From assembly GCA_027487385.1 (NCBI GenBank), contig JAIYDS010000308.1, positions 1 to 35,090 of the forward strand: a DNA stretch of 35,090 nt. The letters run 5' to 3'. The notes below the pieces were generated by a model. That model was not told the origin of the DNA. It saw nothing but the letters and a program-made list of their open reading frames with translations, and did no database searches. Source of the DNA: Acetobacteraceae bacterium (lineage in GTDB: Bacteria > Pseudomonadota > Alphaproteobacteria > Acetobacterales > Acetobacteraceae). The position numbers and the translations under genes are program-made. Within the stretch, counting starts at the first letter, position 1, and the number at the start of each line of letters is the position of its first letter. This document shows positions 32,483 through 35,090 of the stretch, one piece after another.

Positions 32483-34216
32483 TCATGGCCCCGCGCGCTC
32501 CGTCTGCGGGGCGGCGCGCAATTGCTCGAGCGTGCGCTGGGCGCCCTCCGGCTCCACCGCGAAATGCCGCAGCGCGAAGCCCGCCATGCCCAGGGCGATC
32601 TCCCGCTCGCCCATCACCACCAGCCCCACCCCGTCCATCTCACGGAGCAGCGCGGCCTCCTCATCATCATGGGCGCGGATGGCGGCGGCCAGGCCGGGAT
32701 TGGCGGCCCGCGCCAATTCCAGCGCGCGGCGGCAGCCAAAGGCATCGGGCAGGGCCAGGACGATGAGCCGCGCCGCCTCGGGCCGGGCGGCCGCCAGGAC
32801 CTCGGGCCGGGCGGCATCGCCCCAGACCACGGGCACGCCCTCACGCCGGAGCGCATCGGCCAGGGCGTGATCCGCCTCGATGGCGATGATCGGGATGCCA
32901 TGCGCCACCAGCCCCTGCGCCACGACGCGGCCGACGCGTCCATAGCCGACGATCACGGCATGGCCGGACAGGCCGGCGGGGGGTGAGGGAAAGGCGCGGG
33001 CCTGGGCGCGGCGGGACTGCCAGGCCTGGTAGCGCCGCCCACCCACCACCCGCGCCGAAACCCGCTCGGCGAACGAGAGGGAGACGGGGGTGAGCACAAT
33101 GGCCAGGGTGGCGGCGGCCAGGAGGGGCGCGCGCACTGTGTCCGGCAGCAGGCCCTGGCCGATCGCCAACTCCTGCAGCACGAAGGAGAATTCGCCGATC
33201 TGCGCCATGCTGCCGGCCACCACGGCGGCGGTCGGCAAGGCCACGCGCAGCCCGACCAGCAGCAGCAGGATGGCCACCCCCGTGCCCAGCACCACCACCA
33301 CCAGGGTCGCCAGCGTCAGCCAGGGCGCGGCGAGGATGGCCAGCGGGTCCACCAGCATCCCGACCGAGACGAAGAACAAGGCCACGAAGATCCGCTGCAA
33401 GGGCGCGGTTTCCGCCGCGGCCTGATGGCCGAGCGGGCTTTCCGCCAGCAGCACCCCGGCGAAGAAGGCGCCCAGCGCCGGGGAGACGCCGAACAGCGCC
33501 GCACTCCCGAAGGCGGTGCCGAGCGCGGCCACCACCACCGCCAGGGTGAACAGCTCGCGCGAGCCGGTGGCGGCCACCAGGGCGAGCAGGCGCGGCAGCA
33601 GCACCCGGCCGGCCACGGCCATGACCAGCAGAAAGCCCACAAGCTCGGCGCCGGTGCGGGCCAGGGCCTGGCCCAGCCCATCCGCCGCGCCGCCCGCCGC
33701 CAGGGCCGGCAGCAGCACCAGCGCCAGCACCACCACCAGATCCTGCATGACCAGCCAGCCCAGGGCGACGCGCCCGGCCTCGCCCCCCAGGCGGCCGCGC
33801 TCCTCCAGCGTGCGGGTCGCGACCGCCGTCGAGGAAATCGCCAGGGCCAGCCCCAGCACCGCGGCCGGGCCGGCGCTCAGCCCGAAGGCGAGATGGCCCA
33901 GCAGCGCACCCAGCGCGGTGCCGAGGCTGATCTGCGCCAGGGCACCGGGCACCGCCACGCGCCACACCGCCAGCAGGTCTCGCGGGCGGAAATGCAGCCC
34001 CACGCCGAAGAGCAGCAGCGCCACGCCGATCTCGGCCATGGCGGAGGTCACCCCGGCATCGGCGACGAAGCCCGGCGTGTGCGGCCCGACCACCAGCCCC
34101 GCCGCGAGATAGCCCAGCAAGGGCGGCACCCGCAGCAACCGGGCCAAGAGGCCGAGCGCAAAGGCCAGGGCCAGGGCGATGACCAGGGTCGCCAGCAGGG
34201 GCGTGGTGTGGTGCAT
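32483..34216 (-). CDS. CPA2 family cation/proton antiporter with RCK (TrkA-N) domain, YbaL/KefB-like
   Basis: A 577-residue inner-membrane protein. The ATG at 34216 was chosen over a GTG ten codons upstream; neither has a clear ribosome site. Residues about 8-385 form a Na+/H+ exchanger fold of 12-13 helices, including LLFGVGLHF, a conserved LGLALAISSTAVA and the VSPALGAFFAGVLLAESPL and FFVSVGMLVD stretches. Residues about 418-540 are a TrkA-N/RCK domain opening HAVIVGYGRVGRVVAQGL, with the nucleotide-binding GxGxxG. Relatives exchange K+ for H+ and are gated by NAD(H) or glutathione adducts. The missing KefF/KefG-type partner makes the YbaL branch more likely, but this is not certain. Confidence 0.92.
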   Translation of the reverse strand: MHHTTPLLATLVIALALAFALGLLARLLRVPPLLGYLAAGLVVGPHTPGFVADAGVTSAMAEIGVALLLFGVGLHFRPRDLLAVWRVAVPGALAQISLGTALGALLGHLAFGLSAGPAAVLGLALAISSTAVATRTLEERGRLGGEAGRVALGWLVMQDLVVVLALVLLPALAAGGAADGLGQALARTGAELVGFLLVMAVAGRVLLPRLLALVAATGSRELFTLAVVVAALGTAFGSAALFGVSPALGAFFAGVLLAESPLGHQAAAETAPLQRIFVALFFVSVGMLVDPLAILAAPWLTLATLVVVVLGTGVAILLLLVGLRVALPTAAVVAGSMAQIGEFSFVLQELAIGQGLLPDTVRAPLLAAATLAIVLTPVSLSFAERVSARVVGGRRYQAWQSRRAQARAFPSPPAGLSGHAVIVGYGRVGRVVAQGLVAHGIPIIAIEADHALADALRREGVPVVWGDAARPEVLAAARPEAARLIVLALPDAFGCRRALELARAANPGLAAAIRAHDDEEAALLREMDGVGLVVMGEREIALGMAGFALRHFAVEPEGAQRTLEQLRAAPQTERAGP

Positions 34217-34262
34217 GGCGGCAGCGTAACCCGCATCGCCCCCCACCGCGACGGGGGACGCC

Positions 34263-34529
34263 TCAGGCGGGCGGCATGATGCGCCGCCCGCGCTCCCTCT
34301 GCTGCGCGCAGCGCGCCGGGTCGCTCAACTCGCGCCGCAGCGCGCGGCAATCGGGCGGGCCCACATCGCTCCAGCGCGCGCAACGCCCATCGGGCTTGCG
34401 CCAGCCGGGGCCGCCGCACAGGCCGCATCCGGCATGCTCGCCATCGCGGGGGTAGAGGCGGCAGAGCTCCGTCACCTGCGCCTCAGCGGGCGCGGCCAGG
34501 GCGAGGAGCAGGATCAGCGCGGCACGCAT
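34263..34529 (-). CDS. Small Cys-rich secreted protein, unknown function
   Basis: An 88-residue protein with a signal peptide ending AEA before Q18. The mature part has six cysteines (C23, C35, C38, C50, C61, C74) and many Arg residues, which suggests disulfides in the periplasm or outside. I do not recognise the family. The ATG at 34529 has AGGCAGGGG just upstream. The gene is divergent from another small secreted Cys protein. The codon pattern is like its neighbours, so it is probably real, but length and lack of homology recognition limit confidence. Confidence 0.6.
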   Translation of the reverse strand: MRAALILLLALAAPAEAQVTELCRLYPRDGEHAGCGLCGGPGWRKPDGRCARWSDVGPPDCRALRRELSDPARCAQQRERGRRIMPPA

Positions 34530-34631
34530 CCCCTGCCTGATGGCGCATCCCGCCGCGCGCCGCCAGCGGCGGATTCCGCGCCCGGCCGATCCGGGCTAGA
34601 CCAGGGTTTCATTCCGGAATCGGAAACACCC

Positions 34632-34937
34632 ATGCGCCATGCCCTGCTTGCCTCGCTGTGCCTCGTCCTGCCCGGCATGGCGCTGGCCCAGCCCGCCCCG
34701 GACTGCGCGGCCTCCGGCTACGCCCCCCTCCGCACGGCCGATCAGGTCCTGGCGGATGTGGCGCGCCACCGCTGCCCGGCGGGCAGCCGGCTCGATGTGG
34801 CGATGACCGTCGCCGGCCAGGCCATCACCCTGCAGATGAGCGGGATTTGCGAGGCGGAATCGGTGCGGACCCGCACGGTGCGCCCCACGCCGGAGACCCG
34901 GGCGCTGGGCTTCACCTGCCTGCTGGCGGCGCGCTGA
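34632..34937 (+). CDS. Small secreted protein, unknown function
   Basis: A 101-residue protein with a signal peptide (about residues 1-19, ending MALA before QPAPDC). The mature part contains four cysteines (C25, C48, C73, C96), enough for two disulfides, and a segment LDVAMTVAGQAITLQMSGIC that may be beta strands. I do not recognise the family. The ATG at 34632 is preceded by GGAAACACCC; frames further upstream are open but lack a ribosome site and would remove the signal peptide from the N-terminus. Together with its divergent neighbour it may represent exported small proteins under a shared promoter region. Confidence 0.65.
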   Translation: MRHALLASLCLVLPGMALAQPAPDCAASGYAPLRTADQVLADVARHRCPAGSRLDVAMTVAGQAITLQMSGICEAESVRTRTVRPTPETRALGFTCLLAAR

Positions 34938-34946
34938 GCGTCCCAG

Positions 34947-35090
34947 CCCCGCACAGATTCACGCCTCCAGGCGATTCCGCCCTCCGGCGATCTGGGCGCT
35001 TGCCCCGCACAGATTCACGCCTCCAGGCGATTCCGCCCTCCGGCGATCTGGGCGCTTGCCCCGCACAGATTCACGCCTCCAGGCGATTCC
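34947..35090. repeat. 56-bp tandem repeat array, running off the right edge
   Basis: Units start with CCCCGCACAGATTCACGCC at 34947, 35003 and 35059, exactly 56 bases apart, and no difference was seen between copies. About 2.6 copies are visible. Each unit has an outer complementary pair CAGAT/ATCTG and two inner hairpins, CGCCTCCAGGCG and CGCCCTCCGGCG, a three-stem layout. The period is not a multiple of three and no reading frame is plausible, so it is intergenic. It may explain why the window or contig ends here. Confidence 0.85.

Noticed and set aside
34947-35090. CRISPR array
   Set aside because: The entire 56-base unit repeats with no variable spacer, so it is a plain tandem repeat; no cas gene is nearby.

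Overview
The window is GC-rich and codes densely on both strands, with strong G/C third-position bias that throws long antisense shadow frames. Gene content points to an alphaproteobacterium, most likely a free-living member of the Acetobacteraceae (Roseomonas-like group). The clues are a Bug-type tripartite tricarboxylate receptor, cydDC, a FabI beside pdxH, and RTX/autotransporter surface proteins. This placement is inferred from gene content only. No tRNA, rRNA, transposase, integrase or CRISPR array was seen.

Region 1 (1-15821) is a cell-surface and secretion region. A giant autotransporter passenger with about 27 SxGGxGG repeats runs off the left edge. Upstream on the same strand is a 1729-residue protein without a signal peptide. 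It combines an N-terminal triplicated domain, Calx-beta repeats, a CBM2 module, a GH5 endoglucanase and a C-terminal RTX region, as expected of a type I secreted cellulase. Divergent from it is a LytS-like histidine kinase overlapping a LytTR response regulator. The shared promoter region holds 9-bp direct repeats with a 12-bp spacer, the geometry expected of a LytTR operator. A second RTX protein (about 30 nonapeptides, cadherin/VCBS-like domains, a possible ligand-binding C-terminus) follows. No type I or type II secretion apparatus is present in the window.

Region 2 (16064-21320) looks catabolic: an amidase, a cyclase-family metal hydrolase, a Bug solute receptor, and a translationally coupled flavoprotein / 2Fe-2S pair resembling a pared-down fumarate reductase. 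Its substrate is unknown; an amide or a cyclic or N-acyl acid is a reasonable guess.

Region 3 (21025-29004) is housekeeping and stress. An OmpA-like lipoprotein overlaps recQ, whose frame does not stop where the family ends and runs on into the flavoprotein gene. cydD-cydC, pirin and a tandem universal stress protein follow. A family of hairpin elements sits at gene ends here and at 19300-19341, singly or as inverted pairs with flanking A/T tracts; these look like bidirectional terminators.

Region 4 (29036-34937) holds an APH-like/P-loop kinase fusion overlapping pdxH, divergent fabI with a GNAT acetyltransferase, a CPA2/RCK potassium-proton antiporter, and two divergent small Cys-rich secreted proteins. 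The window ends inside a 56-bp tandem repeat whose unit can fold into a three-stem structure.
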